A stretch of 64,000 nt of DNA from Oceanobacillus chungangensis (GTDB lineage Bacteria; Bacillota; Bacilli; Bacillales; Amphibacillaceae). Positions 55,548 through 64,000 of the stretch are shown piece after piece; position 1 is the stretch's first letter, and every line of letters begins with the position of its first letter. Where the stretch lies: NCBI RefSeq assembly GCF_003369565.1, contig NZ_PIOD01000006.1, positions 186,001 through 250,000 on the forward strand, in the 5' to 3' direction. The notes beneath the pieces were generated by a model. The model did not search any database, had not been told where the DNA came from, and worked only from the letters and a program-made list of their open reading frames with translations. The translations under genes and the position numbers were made by a program.

Positions 55548-56897
55548 AATTTGTTTTCTAATATTCTTCTGTAAATAAAGCAGTCTCCATAATAATGCAA
55601 TTGCACCACAGCTTAAGCCTGTAATAATTCCTACCCAATACCCGAACGGCTCCAGTCTGGTGTAATTCGCTAAGATCCAACCAATTGGTAAACCGATTAC
55701 CCAATAAGAAATAAGTGCAATTACGAGTGTCATGTTTACATCCTTATAACCTCGTAGTGCACCTTGGATTGGGGCACCGAAGGCATCCGCTAATTGATAA
55801 AATACCGCGAAAACAATAAATTCTGTTGTTAATTGGATTACTTCAGGCTCTGAATTATATAGTGCAGCAACAGGCTCTTTTAATACTAATAATATTACAC
55901 CATTAAGAATTGCAAAAAAGATTGAGCCGCTTATCCCTATATATCCAAAGGTACGCGCGTCCTTGTAGCGCTTTGCTCCAACCTCGAAGCCAACTACGAT
56001 AGTTAAAGCCATGCCAACGCTTAGAGGTATCATATACAATAAGCTAGCAAAACTGATTGCAGCTTGATGTGCAGCAATCGTATAAGTGCTATAGACACTC
56101 ATGAGGATTGTAACTGCTGAGAAAATACTTGTTTCGAAAAACATTGCAAATCCGATAGGAAGCCCAATTTTCAACTGTTCCCACCAAGCTGATAAATTAG
56201 GGATTGACCAGCTTGAAAATAAATTAAAGCTACGGAATGGTTGAAGACGCTTTATAATTGCCATTGCTATAAAGCAAACGAGCCAATAAGTTAGTGCAGT
56301 AGCTATTCCAGAACCAATTCCACCAAATGCGGGTAAGCCAAGCTTTCCAAATATAAGAATATAATTTAATACAATATTAATCGGTAATGAGATTAACATG
56401 ATAACCATCGAAAGTCGAGTTTGACCGAGCGCATCGATAAAGTTTCTTAGCGTATTAAAAATGAAAAGTGGTATAATACCTGCACCAAGAGAAATAAGAT
56501 AATATTTAGCAACATGGCTTACATCACTTTCTAAGTCCAACATATTTAATACTGGAGTAAGTAGTAAACCTCCAATTATGATAACAATAAGTGCAATTAC
56601 AATGCTTAAGTAAATCCCTTGATGCATATTCTTCTTAATTTTATTTGTTTCCTTTGCCCCAGTTAATTGCGCGATGATTGGCGTAATCGCTAAAAGGATT
56701 CCATTAATGCCAGTAGAAATAGGGAGCCACAAGCTAGAGCCGATTGCGACACCGGCCAGATCGATTGCCCCGAACCGTCCAGACATAACGGTATCAAAAA
56801 ACGTCATTAGGTTTAAACTTACCTGTGTAATAAGTATGGGAATTAATATTGTAATAAATAGTTTTACTTTTTGCCTTATCAATAATGTTTCATACAT
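55542..56897 (-). CDS. MATE-family multidrug/sodium antiporter
   Basis: A 451-residue exporter with 12 membrane segments in two homologous halves. The first begins LFITILIPILITQVSLNLMTFFDTVMSGRF and the second, from about residue 235, GLPIGFAMFFETSIFSAVTILM. DTVMSGRFGAIDLAGVAIGSS and the late GALRGYKDVN are NorM-type family motifs. It expels cationic drugs in exchange for sodium or protons. AAAGGAAGAG precedes ATG 56897. It is single and has a shared terminator at its end. Confidence 0.9.
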   Translation of the reverse strand: MYETLLIRQKVKLFITILIPILITQVSLNLMTFFDTVMSGRFGAIDLAGVAIGSSLWLPISTGINGILLAITPIIAQLTGAKETNKIKKNMHQGIYLSIVIALIVIIIGGLLLTPVLNMLDLESDVSHVAKYYLISLGAGIIPLFIFNTLRNFIDALGQTRLSMVIMLISLPINIVLNYILIFGKLGLPAFGGIGSGIATALTYWLVCFIAMAIIKRLQPFRSFNLFSSWSIPNLSAWWEQLKIGLPIGFAMFFETSIFSAVTILMSVYSTYTIAAHQAAISFASLLYMIPLSVGMALTIVVGFEVGAKRYKDARTFGYIGISGSIFFAILNGVILLVLKEPVAALYNSEPEVIQLTTEFIVFAVFYQLADAFGAPIQGALRGYKDVNMTLVIALISYWVIGLPIGWILANYTRLEPFGYWVGIITGLSCGAIALLWRLLYLQKNIRKQIK

Positions 56898-56970
56898 GAT
56901 GCTCTTCCTTTTTCAATTGTTTTCTAATAGGATAGAGAGAGTAATCTATTAGCATAAAGATTATTATAAC

Positions 56971-57056
56971 TTGGTAGTTGAGAAAGTTCAAAAACTTTCT
57001 TACTACATAAGAGCAACTAAAGTTGTCACATGCTTCGTGACAACCAAGTTTTCTAA
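56971..57056 (+). repeat. Repeat A copy before murG2
   Basis: TTGGTAGTTGAGAAAGTTC...CTTTCTTACTAC, CATAAGAGCAACTAAAG, a perfect second hairpin GTTGTCAC/GTGACAAC and the end CCAAGTTTTCTAA. It lies in the leader of the MurG-like gene, 25 bases before its ribosome site region. Confidence 0.9.
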
Positions 57057-57092
57057 TAATATAGTATTTGTGAAAGAAAGGAAGATCAAAAC

Positions 57093-58163
57093 ATGAAAAA
57101 CAAGCGAATTCTCTTCACTGGTGGAGGAACGGCAGGACATGTAATTGTTAACCTGGCACTGATACCGGTGTATCAAAATAATGGTTGGGAAATTGATTAT
57201 ATCGGTTCACATAATGGAATAGAGCGAGAACTAATCGGTCAGCTTGATGGTGTTACATATCACCCAATTTCAACTGGGAAGCTTCGTCGTTATCTATCGA
57301 AGGAAAATCTGAAGGACCCTTTTAAAGTGATGAAGGGAACGATGCAAGCTTTTCGAATTATCGGTAAGCGAAAGCCGTCGATTATCTTTTCAAAGGGTGG
57401 GTTTGTGTCTGTACCTGTTGTGATGGCAGCGAAGCTACGTGGTGTACCTGTTGTTATTCATGAGTCCGATTATACGCCAGGACTTGCTAATAAGCTTTCC
57501 ATTCCATTTGCAAAGAAAGTACTTGCAACATTTCCAGAGACAATGAACTTCTTACCAGAGAAAAAAGCTGAATATGTCGGCGCTGTTATTCGTGATGAAC
57601 TTTTCCAGGGAAATAAGGAGAAGGGACTAACTATTTCAGGGTTAACAAAGGAAAAACCAGTACTGCTTATTATGGGTGGCAGTGGCGGATCACATAAAAT
57701 CAATGAAACAGTTAGGACGAGTTTACCAGAGCTATTATCCCACTTTCAGGTCATTCATATTTGTGGAAAGGATAAGGTGGATTCTACTATTCATGAAAAA
57801 GGCTACGTTCAGTTTGAGTATGTAAATGAAGAGTTAAAGGATATTTTTGCTGCAACTGATTATGTTTTATCACGAGCAGGATCAAATGCAATCTTTGAGT
57901 TCTTAGCCTTACGTATTCCAATGCTGCTAATACCATTATCTAAGGAAGCGAGTCGTGGAGACCAAATAATTAATGCGAACTCTTTTGAAGAGAAACGCTA
58001 TGCGCGTGTGATGGAAGAAGAAAACTTAACGAAGGAAACCTTAATTCACGAACTCACACAATTAAAAGAATATGCATCGATTATGAGCGATCATATGGAG
58101 AAATATAAAAGTGAAAAAGCTCGTGACCGTGTCATTGAGATATTAGAAGAAGTAGGCAGATAA
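57093..58163 (+). CDS. murG: MurG-like UDP-GlcNAc transferase, stand-alone copy
   Basis: A 356-residue GT-B glycosyltransferase of the MurG family, which adds GlcNAc to lipid I to give lipid II. The N-terminal glycine loop is ILFTGGGTAGHVIVNLAL; KPSIIFSKGGFVSVPVVMAA, HESDYTPGLANKL and the second glycine loop LLIMGGSGGSHKIN are present, as is the UDP-binding SRAGSNAIFEFLA. It lies far from any cell-division gene cluster, so it is probably a second MurG, as some bacilli possess. AAAGGAAG precedes the ATG, and repeat A is in the leader. Confidence 0.88.
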   Translation: MKNKRILFTGGGTAGHVIVNLALIPVYQNNGWEIDYIGSHNGIERELIGQLDGVTYHPISTGKLRRYLSKENLKDPFKVMKGTMQAFRIIGKRKPSIIFSKGGFVSVPVVMAAKLRGVPVVIHESDYTPGLANKLSIPFAKKVLATFPETMNFLPEKKAEYVGAVIRDELFQGNKEKGLTISGLTKEKPVLLIMGGSGGSHKINETVRTSLPELLSHFQVIHICGKDKVDSTIHEKGYVQFEYVNEELKDIFAATDYVLSRAGSNAIFEFLALRIPMLLIPLSKEASRGDQIINANSFEEKRYARVMEEENLTKETLIHELTQLKEYASIMSDHMEKYKSEKARDRVIEILEEVGR

Positions 58164-58176
58164 TGATTAGTTGGAA

Positions 58177-58213
58177 AATCCCATTGTTTTACAGATGCAA
58201 TGGGATTTTTTAT
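58177..58213 (+). terminator. Terminator of murG copy
   Basis: AAATCCCATTG/CAATGGGATTT 11-bp stem, then TTTTATC. Confidence 0.9.
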
Positions 58214-58228
58214 CTTTACCGATAAATT

Positions 58229-59368
58229 TTAGTCAACAGAACCATGTCTAGTGATGGTTGTTTTTACGTTGAAATTGACTTTGATTGTTGGATATATTTC
58301 ATGCCACAATTCGTCAGTTAATTTTCCATTCTTTTGGTGTGTACGATAAATTTTACCGTATCCAAATGTATCGCCATTCATTTTTTGAATCCGCGCAAGA
58401 ACTCCCTTTGCGTCAGCTTCAATTTTCTTATTTATCTCTTTTTCCAGTAATTTCAAGGATTTATCATTATTTAAATCTACCGGCTCTGATAACTCTAATA
58501 GATTTACATCTAGCCATAAATCCGTCTGAAAGACGTTGTTTTTATTATCAATCAAAGATGTGTCTACTTTTGATTTTACTAGTCCTAAGGCGATGTTTAA
58601 TTTATCTGTACTTTTTGTTGTATCAGTATAATTCTTTAGATATTTTTCAAATGGTTTCATTGGTAGTAGCAATTCAAACTTCTCGTTCCTAACCGTTTCT
58701 TCTAGTATTTTAAAAAGCAAAAGATAGTTTGACTCAATTTCACCGACTAATTTATCGTCTCGTAGTATTGCAATCGATCTTATTTTCGGTATGCTATCTT
58801 TTATTTCAATAATTGGTAACGCTGGATCAACACCAATATCATAATATTTACTTAAGAAGGTTTGTAAGGTTACACGAGGCAAAAAATGGTCTTTTGCATT
58901 CTCTTTTATTAATCCATGTATATGTTCGCCAACATTATTTGAAATACTTTGTTCTTTTGTCGTTAATACTTCTTTTGCAGTGGGAACACTAATTGCTAAA
59001 TACATCGAATCAGGAAGTCTTGCATCACGGTTCAATGTATCGAGATACGGAAAAATCCCTTTTTTTGCTAGTTCCATTCCATATAACTCCAACTGTATTT
59101 TTCCAGCTACTAATTCAAAACGTGATTCTAAATTTGCATTCGCTAATGCCCCTTTTATTGTTTTTCCCTTTCCGAATACTGGGTTAATCACGATTCCTTC
59201 TGGCTTCGTGAACTGGAAGATCATAAGGGTGGTCTCAATCTCACTGTTTTCTAACTGATCGGTGCCACGACTTGTAACAACCGAGAGTTTCTCAATTTGC
59301 TTTGATTGAACACAACTGCCAAGTGTTAAGCAAATCATAATCAAGAGTAAACAATGTAATGTTTTCAA
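58229..59368 (-). CDS. gerAC: Spore germination protein GerAC-type lipoprotein
   Basis: A 379-residue Ger(x)C family lipoprotein. A signal peptide with lipobox LTLGSC puts the lipidated Cys near residue 19. A GerAC C-terminal domain follows, with KPFEKYLKNYTDTTKS, LDVNLLELSEPVDL and the end DELWHEIYPTIKVNFNVKTTI. It completes the germinant receptor in the spore inner membrane. TTG 59368 overlaps the gerAB stop (TTGA) with GAGGATG upstream. It is the last gene of the operon. Confidence 0.9.
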   Translation of the reverse strand: MKTLHCLLLIMICLTLGSCVQSKQIEKLSVVTSRGTDQLENSEIETTLMIFQFTKPEGIVINPVFGKGKTIKGALANANLESRFELVAGKIQLELYGMELAKKGIFPYLDTLNRDARLPDSMYLAISVPTAKEVLTTKEQSISNNVGEHIHGLIKENAKDHFLPRVTLQTFLSKYYDIGVDPALPIIEIKDSIPKIRSIAILRDDKLVGEIESNYLLLFKILEETVRNEKFELLLPMKPFEKYLKNYTDTTKSTDKLNIALGLVKSKVDTSLIDNKNNVFQTDLWLDVNLLELSEPVDLNNDKSLKLLEKEINKKIEADAKGVLARIQKMNGDTFGYGKIYRTHQKNGKLTDELWHEIYPTIKVNFNVKTTITRHGSVD

Positions 59369-60480
59369 TTCTTTTCATCCTCTCGTTGTCTTCGCCATTT
59401 CTTCTTAATTAGTACAATTGGTAGAAGGAATAATGGATAAACAAAAAGAAGCCAAAATCCAAATTGTGCAATTGTATCGGTAATCATGGTAACCTGCTTA
59501 TCGTGTTGAATAAAAATAATCAAAATCAGGACCATAATAGAAGCAATATATAATGTGGACTTTTGTGAAACATTATAGATCCTCTTCATTCCATAGGTCA
59601 TTCCCCACATCAGTAAAACTAGATTTGGTAAAATTACCATTATCCACTCAAAGATAATAATATTATCCAAGCGTTCAATAAACGAGTAGGAAACATTTTT
59701 AAACAAACTTAATGTTGGCCAGTCGAGGTCGGCTAGGTCCACTGGACTGAAATAGCCGATAGAAATTACTGTCACAAGCAATAGATTAAAAATGGTATAA
59801 CCTAGACCTAAAAACAAAGGCAATTTTATTTTATCTTTGTTTTGGATGAATGGATAAAGAATGAATAATAGTTCAAACCCGGAAATAGAATAGGTTGTTG
59901 CTTTCGTTCCTTGTAATATTTCTGGAAAAGAGGCTTGAAACATGGGGCTAAAATGACTCCAATCCATTCTTGAAATCGGATCATATAGTAGGAACAATAT
60001 CCATTGCGTTAAGATAACGAAGAAAAATATCATGCCGACTATTGTTCGAATACCACCGAGTACGCAATATGCAATTAAGATAATAAATAATAACCCCAAA
60101 ATAAAAGAGGAAATAGTAGGAAATAGATACACTTTGATTACTTCAATGTAATTCAATAAAATAGAAAGCAGGTTAACAAAGAAATATAGGATATAGATCG
60201 TTCCAAACAATTTACCAATCCATTTTCCAAATATATCTACTTGTATCCCAAAAATATCTGCATCCTCATATTGTTTTAAAATTAGAAGCATTACAGATAC
60301 TATTATTATCAATAAAATATATGCTAATAAAATCGCGACCCATGAATCTTGTTTAGCCTCAATAAAAATATATTTTGGTGCTCCCATTATTCCAACCCCA
60401 GTTTGCACGCCAAACATAATAAAAAATAAATAAAAAGCAGGGAATTGCAAATGGGCTTTTATGTTGCTATTTATTTCCAT
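59365..60480 (-). CDS. gerAB: Spore germination protein GerAB-type transporter-like subunit
   Basis: A 371-residue membrane protein of the APC superfamily with about ten helices, the germinant-binding subunit of GerA-type receptors. The pattern FPAFYLFFIMFGVQTGVGIMGAP at the first helix and TTYSISGFELLFILYPFI mid-protein are typical. ATG 60480 with AGGTGAT is preferred to GTG 60489. The gene overlaps gerAC and lies 9 bases after gerAA. The germinant (amino acid or nucleoside) cannot be told. Confidence 0.9.
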   Translation of the reverse strand: MEINSNIKAHLQFPAFYLFFIMFGVQTGVGIMGAPKYIFIEAKQDSWVAILLAYILLIIIVSVMLLILKQYEDADIFGIQVDIFGKWIGKLFGTIYILYFFVNLLSILLNYIEVIKVYLFPTISSFILGLLFIILIAYCVLGGIRTIVGMIFFFVILTQWILFLLYDPISRMDWSHFSPMFQASFPEILQGTKATTYSISGFELLFILYPFIQNKDKIKLPLFLGLGYTIFNLLLVTVISIGYFSPVDLADLDWPTLSLFKNVSYSFIERLDNIIIFEWIMVILPNLVLLMWGMTYGMKRIYNVSQKSTLYIASIMVLILIIFIQHDKQVTMITDTIAQFGFWLLFVYPLFLLPIVLIKKKWRRQREDEKN

Positions 60481-60489
60481 CCGAATCAC

Positions 60490-61998
60490 CTATTCATCAA
60501 TGTCTTGTTTTTTCTTCGCTTCCTTTTTACTATATCGAACTAATTCTTTTGGAATATTAAATTTAGCTCGTTTATTCTCCAGACTAAATGGAAGACGATA
60601 AAAGACGTTATTAAAGTCCTGTAAACTTAATGGGTATAGTGGGGCAAGGTAAGGCGTGCCTATAGATGTTAGACGTAATAGATGAATAATTAGGAAACAG
60701 ATTCCAAACATCAAGCCAAAAAAACCGAGTATACCGGATAAAAATATTAATGGAAAACGGATAAGACGCACAGTCGTCCCGAGTAAGTAGCTTGGTGAAG
60801 TAAATGAAGCAAGTGCACTCATTGCTACTACAATTATGAGAATATTACTAGTGATTCCAGCCTGTACTGCTGCCTGTCCAATGACAATCCCACCTACAAT
60901 ACCCATTGTTTGTCCAACCTTTGTAGGTAGCCTCGCGCCAGCTTCACGTAACAATTCAATCATAAACTCGAGCAAGAGGGCTTCTAATAGTGGTGGAAAG
61001 GGGACTGCTGCACGAGATTCACCAATCGATAATAATAATTGTGTTGGGATAATCTCATAGTGATATGTTATGACTGCAACATATGCAGGAGTAACAACAA
61101 TCGAGAAAAACATTGCTAGAAAACGAATTAGCCGTAAAAAGGAGCCAGCTTGCCATCTCATATACAAATCTTCGGTTGACTCTAAGAAGCTAAATATTGT
61201 CGCTGGTGCAACGAGCCCAGAGGGACTATTTTCGACGAGCAATCCTACTTTTCCCTTCGTTATCGCATATGAGAAACGATCCGGTAATTCTGTAGTGTCG
61301 AATTGCGGGAATAAATTAAAGGATGAGTCTTCAATATATTGACTTAATACCGCGCTATCTTCAATTTCATCCACATCTAAGTCCTTCAATCGTTGCCTCA
61401 TTGTATTGACATCTTTTTCATTTGCGACGGATTTCATATAAATCAAGCGAACTTCACGTGATATCTTTTTACCGACTATAATTTCCTCTAATACTAAATC
61501 AGTCGAACGGATTCGCCACCGAATAATGTTTAGATTAGTTATGAGAGATTCTGTAAAGGCAATTTTGGGACCAAGTACAAGTGACTCCGTTTCTGCTTTC
61601 TCTAAACTGCGTTTATCTTTGTTTAGTAATACATATTCAATAATTTCCTTCTCTTGTTCAACGTAAAGAAAAACTTTTCCTAATAATAAGCCATATAACA
61701 CATCATCAATTGAGGTATTTGTCTTACCTGAGCTTAAAGGAATTTCATTTAATAACGTTTGCGTGGACCAGTCCGTCTTCATCTTTAATGATTGATCTAA
61801 TATGTAATTTTCAATTTTGTCGTTTTCAACCATATATGATATATAAAATACGGCCATTATCTTTCCGTGATGATGATAAATAGAAAAGGTCAAGTCTGGA
61901 TTATTGGGGAAGTTATCTTGCAATAATTGTTCAAGCTCATTAATGGCTATCGGTAAAACACTATTGCCTTGTTTAGTCGGTCTAGTTCTTTTTCTCAT
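60490..61998 (-). CDS. gerAA: Spore germination protein GerAA-type subunit
   Basis: A 502-residue GerA-family A subunit. The N-terminal cytosolic part (residues about 1-270) has the IRWRIRSTDLVLEE-type region and LVENSPSGLVAPATIFSFLES. About five membrane segments lie between residues 285 and 465, with SLREAGARLP-like LLREAGARLPTKVGQTMGIVGG, the strongest family signature. The basic tail ends KKEAKKKQDIDE. ATG 61998 follows GGAGG. It forms the receptor's putative ion channel in the spore inner membrane. Confidence 0.94.
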   Translation of the reverse strand: MRKRTRPTKQGNSVLPIAINELEQLLQDNFPNNPDLTFSIYHHHGKIMAVFYISYMVENDKIENYILDQSLKMKTDWSTQTLLNEIPLSSGKTNTSIDDVLYGLLLGKVFLYVEQEKEIIEYVLLNKDKRSLEKAETESLVLGPKIAFTESLITNLNIIRWRIRSTDLVLEEIIVGKKISREVRLIYMKSVANEKDVNTMRQRLKDLDVDEIEDSAVLSQYIEDSSFNLFPQFDTTELPDRFSYAITKGKVGLLVENSPSGLVAPATIFSFLESTEDLYMRWQAGSFLRLIRFLAMFFSIVVTPAYVAVITYHYEIIPTQLLLSIGESRAAVPFPPLLEALLLEFMIELLREAGARLPTKVGQTMGIVGGIVIGQAAVQAGITSNILIIVVAMSALASFTSPSYLLGTTVRLIRFPLIFLSGILGFFGLMFGICFLIIHLLRLTSIGTPYLAPLYPLSLQDFNNVFYRLPFSLENKRAKFNIPKELVRYSKKEAKKKQDIDE

Positions 61999-62032
61999 AG
62001 GAACCTCCAAGTCACAATCAAGCCGTTAAGAT

Positions 62033-62061
62033 TATTATGGTTAAGAAGGCAAGAATTATGT
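62033..62061 (-). promoter_or_regulatory. Sigma-G-like promoter of the gerA operon
   Basis: On the minus strand ACATA, 17 bases, CATAATA fits the forespore consensus (GHATR-17/18-CATWMTA) with one mismatch in the -35. It lies about 35 bases before gerAA. GerA-type operons are known to be sigma-G dependent. Confidence 0.5.
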
Positions 62062-62241
62062 ATGTGAAGCGGTTATATTTACTAATAGTTCTATTTATAA
62101 AACAACAAAATCGACTTTTCATATTAGATGATATAAATTGACAGAGTAAATAGCAGTCGCTGCAGTAGAGCGGCTGTCTTTTGCTGTAATTGGTGCTGTT
62201 AGAATCACGGAATCGTTAATTTCGCTGATAGGAAAGAAAAA

Positions 62242-62269
62242 AAAGATTCACCAATGAAGGTGAATCTTT
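62242..62269 (-). terminator. Terminator of carbonic anhydrase gene
   Basis: AAAGATTCACC TTCATT GGTGAATCTTT, read on the minus strand, then TTTTTC. It begins at the stop codon. Confidence 0.9.
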
Positions 62270-62822
62270 AATCTTCTTTTGTTACAATATCAACTTTTCC
62301 TGTGTCTGGATCAATGACAAGACCATGAACTTTAATTTCTTTCGGGAGAAGTGGATGATTGCGAATGATTTCAACACTTTGCAGAACTGATTCCTCTACC
62401 GTATCAAATCCATGAAATTCTTCGTGTAAATTAATTCCGCCATGTGTGAGCGAATTAATAGTTTCCTGTGGAATTCCACGTTCCGTCATACTTACTGTCA
62501 ATGCCTCAGTATCGACATGAGACATTCCACAATCATGGTGACCGATTACGACAACCTCGTCGGCTTTTAGTTTGAACACAGCAACAAGAATACTCTTCAT
62601 AATGCTATCAAACGGTTTCCGAATAATTGCCCCAGCATTTTTCACCATTTTAACGTCGCCATTTTCGATATTTAGTGCTCGCTGTAATAGTTCAACTAGT
62701 CGTGATTCCATGCAAGTAAAAATGACCATCTTCTTATTAGGATATGTATCTGTTTTGTATTGTTCATACAGCTTATCTTTAACAAATTTTTCATTAAACG
62801 AAAGCATTTCTTCTAAATGCAT
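62268..62822 (-). CDS. Beta-class carbonic anhydrase-like protein
   Basis: A 184-residue protein of the beta carbonic anhydrase fold, interconverting CO2 and bicarbonate. The zinc ligands Cys37 (TCMESR), His95 and Cys98 (GHHDCGM) are in place. The conserved Asp-Arg dyad of the first motif (CxDxR) reads Glu39-Arg41. KNAGAIIRKPFDSIMKSI is the usual second motif. It is the short class seen in Bacillus (YtiB-like). ATG 62822 is preceded by AGGAG. Activity with Glu in place of Asp is uncertain. Confidence 0.88.
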   Translation of the reverse strand: MHLEEMLSFNEKFVKDKLYEQYKTDTYPNKKMVIFTCMESRLVELLQRALNIENGDVKMVKNAGAIIRKPFDSIMKSILVAVFKLKADEVVVIGHHDCGMSHVDTEALTVSMTERGIPQETINSLTHGGINLHEEFHGFDTVEESVLQSVEIIRNHPLLPKEIKVHGLVIDPDTGKVDIVTKED

Positions 62823-63064
62823 CGAATCAACTCCTATTTTTATAGTATTTAAAAACTATAGCAGAATATCATGAAAAAGGGAAGTTTATTGCCGATTTAT
62901 GACATGTGTTAAAAAATAATAATTTCCTTGGTTAAAACACTAGAGAGGGGTTACTTTAGTATAAAAATCACAGTAATAAACTTTTGGAATAATTCAAAAG
63001 TAATGTTGATTCATCTAGAAGTTTAACATATAATAGGATTACAATTTTATAAGGAGGTATACTA

Positions 63065-63274
63065 TTGGGAGATTTTGTACGAAATTGTCGTCTATGTGAT
63101 TTGCCGATGAAAAGCAGTCCGTTTACCATGTGTCCGGCATGCTTGACTGATAGCAATAAAGTTCAAAATCTTGTTAATAAAGATCCTCTTGTTTCAATTG
63201 AAGAAATAGCACAATTTACTAGTGTGCCAATTGAAAAGATAGTAAAGTTAGTAAAGCTGGGCCACCATTACTAA
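63065..63274 (+). CDS. Small zinc-finger/helix-turn-helix protein (YvyF-like)
   Basis: A 69-residue protein. NCRLCD and MCPACL form two CxxC knuckles (residues about 8-11 and 22-25), a likely zinc site. The C-terminal part SIEEIAQFTSVPIEKIVKLVKLGHHY resembles a short MerR-like helix-turn-helix. The layout matches the small flagellar-operon protein YvyF/TIGR03826, but no flagellar genes are adjacent. TTG 63065 has a perfect AAGGAGGT 6 bases upstream. A regulatory role is inferred. Confidence 0.75.
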   Translation: MGDFVRNCRLCDLPMKSSPFTMCPACLTDSNKVQNLVNKDPLVSIEEIAQFTSVPIEKIVKLVKLGHHY

Positions 63275-63324
63275 GGAATTTAGAAAATTAAGTATAGAAA
63301 AGATAAAATTATATCGGAAACGAA

Positions 63325-63371
63325 AAATAGAAGAGAATATTTCTTATCTATAAGTATATCCTCTTCTATTT
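63325..63371. terminator. Probable bidirectional terminator between convergent genes
   Basis: AAATAGAAGAG/CTCTTCTATTT, 11-bp stem with a long partly paired loop, between the zinc-finger gene and the chemoreceptor end. Confidence 0.5.
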
Positions 63372-63402
63372 AGAGAAGACTTAATAGCGTAATAGTGTTA
63401 AC

Positions 63403-64000
63403 TTATTTAGCGTTCTCATTAATTCCATTAATTCCTGATGCTAATTGTTGATCTACGACTCTTGCATCATCAATATGCTTGTGCAAAGTTTGCTTAATCG
63501 TTTCAAAGGAATCATTTGTGTTGTATATATCATTGACCATTTGATTCGTAAGGTTGCTCTGGCTATTTATTTCCTCCAACACATTAATTGTGATCTTCTT
63601 TGTATTCTCTACAATACTATTCATCTCACTTAATATTTCAACAGTTTTATTATTAAATTTCGTGGAGTTCTGGACGGTCTCTTGGTTTTCATTTGTTCCT
63701 TGTTCCGCATCTTGGATTTTTTCCTGAATCGTTGTTGCGACTTCATCAATTGTGGATGTGCTTTCCCTTGTACTTTCTGCAAGTTTTCCTACTTCAGCAG
63801 CTACAACTGCAAATCCTTTTCCATGTTCACCAGCACGAGCAGCTTCAATCGAAGCGTTTAAGGCTAGCAGATTTGTTTGATTTGCAATATCACTAATAAC
63901 TTGGACAATTTCTCTAATTGTATTTGAATGCTCACCAAGTTCTTGCATTCTAGTTGCCGTATTGGTCATTTGTAATTCAAGATTATCCATCAAAACTTTA
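63403..64000 (-). CDS. Methyl-accepting chemotaxis protein, C-terminal signalling domain (partial)
   Basis: The last 198 or so residues of a chemoreceptor whose N-terminus lies beyond the right edge. The conserved hairpin tip is [38 protein letters not shown], preceded by [10 protein letters not shown]. Long Gln/Glu/Asn-rich coiled coils with likely methylation sites lie on both sides. It ends GINENAK with no C-terminal CheR-tether pentapeptide. It works with CheA/CheW arrays; the sensed ligand is encoded outside the window. Confidence 0.93.
   Translation of the reverse strand, partial: KVLMDNLELQMTNTATRMQELGEHSNTIREIVQVISDIANQTNLLALNASIEAARAGEHGKGFAVVAAEVGKLAESTRESTSTIDEVATTIQEKIQDAEQGTNENQETVQNSTKFNNKTVEILSEMNSIVENTKKITINVLEEINSQSNLTNQMVNDIYNTNDSFETIKQTLHKHIDDARVVDQQLASGINGINENAK

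Noticed and set aside
62150-62185. Hairpin AGCAGTCGCT/AGCGGCTGTCT with TTTT
   Set aside because: It could be a weak terminator on the plus strand, but no plus-strand gene precedes it; left unassigned.

Overview
The window looks like chromosome from a low-GC, endospore-forming member of the Bacillaceae. The evidence is a gerA-type germination operon with a sigma-G-like promoter, a small acid-soluble spore protein gene, strong AAGGAGG-type ribosome binding sites, frequent TTG and GTG starts, guanine and TPP riboswitches, and B. subtilis-like operons (xpt-pbuX, argCJBD-carB, odhAB, lnrJK-lnrLMN). Oceanobacillus, Virgibacillus or a close relative would fit, but that is inference from gene style and was not searched. 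No phage, transposase, conjugation or CRISPR locus is visible.

Layout. 0-5 kb: tail of an amino-acid ABC ATPase, then an OmpR-type two-component system flanked by two related membrane proteins. 5-8.6 kb: metallo-beta-lactamase-fold hydrolase, ribokinase, nucleoside hydrolase and a DEDDh exonuclease, followed by a 54-residue membrane protein. 9-12.1 kb: acyl-CoA synthetase, a 300-bp repeat, sspL, a structured non-coding RNA and a VOC protein. 12.2-17.5 kb: guanine riboswitch with xpt-pbuX, then aldo/keto reductase diverging from an IclR regulator and an old-yellow-enzyme gene. 17.6-25.3 kb: GNAT, alpha/beta hydrolase, DMT exporter, YdcF-like protein, three decayed genes in a row (two carrying the same 90-bp repeat), a PstS-like protein and a DNA glycosylase. 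25.4-32.4 kb: an lnr-like antibiotic-sensing TCS plus ABC exporter and a second alpha/beta hydrolase. 32.4-41 kb: TPP riboswitch-thiT, then argC-J-B-D-carB. 41-48.6 kb: S9 peptidase, P-loop kinase-like protein, D-amino-acid aminotransferase, tRNA-Gly, queG, an amidase-domain protein, trmL and a 33-residue ORF. 48.7-55.5 kb: odhAB, purine permease and an internally deleted nucleoside transporter. 55.5-64 kb: MATE exporter, a stand-alone MurG, gerA operon, beta-carbonic anhydrase, a small zinc-finger protein and the end of a chemoreceptor.

Theme: nucleoside and purine salvage recurs (ribokinase, nucleoside hydrolase, xpt, pbuX, pbuG-like permease, broken nupC). Arginine synthesis is present up to the carbamoyl-phosphate large subunit, but the small subunit (carA) and argF are not next to it.

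The least ordinary signal is a family of about 90-bp, two-hairpin repeats, called repeat A here. There are nine recognisable copies in 64 kb. Some sit directly before ribosome binding sites, one sits between the TPP aptamer and thiT, and two sit in frame inside a methyltransferase and a HIT gene, both now pseudogenes. Two other repeat families (B, about 150-305 bp; C, about 105-165 bp with GAAATACAC/GTGTATTTC ends) fill most of the longer intergenic gaps. Other items worth a second look are the structured RNA at 11.4-11.6 kb, twin palindromes before lnrL, an internally duplicated membrane protein with two CxxCGR motifs, and a terminator-like hairpin holding the ribosome binding site of the amidase gene.
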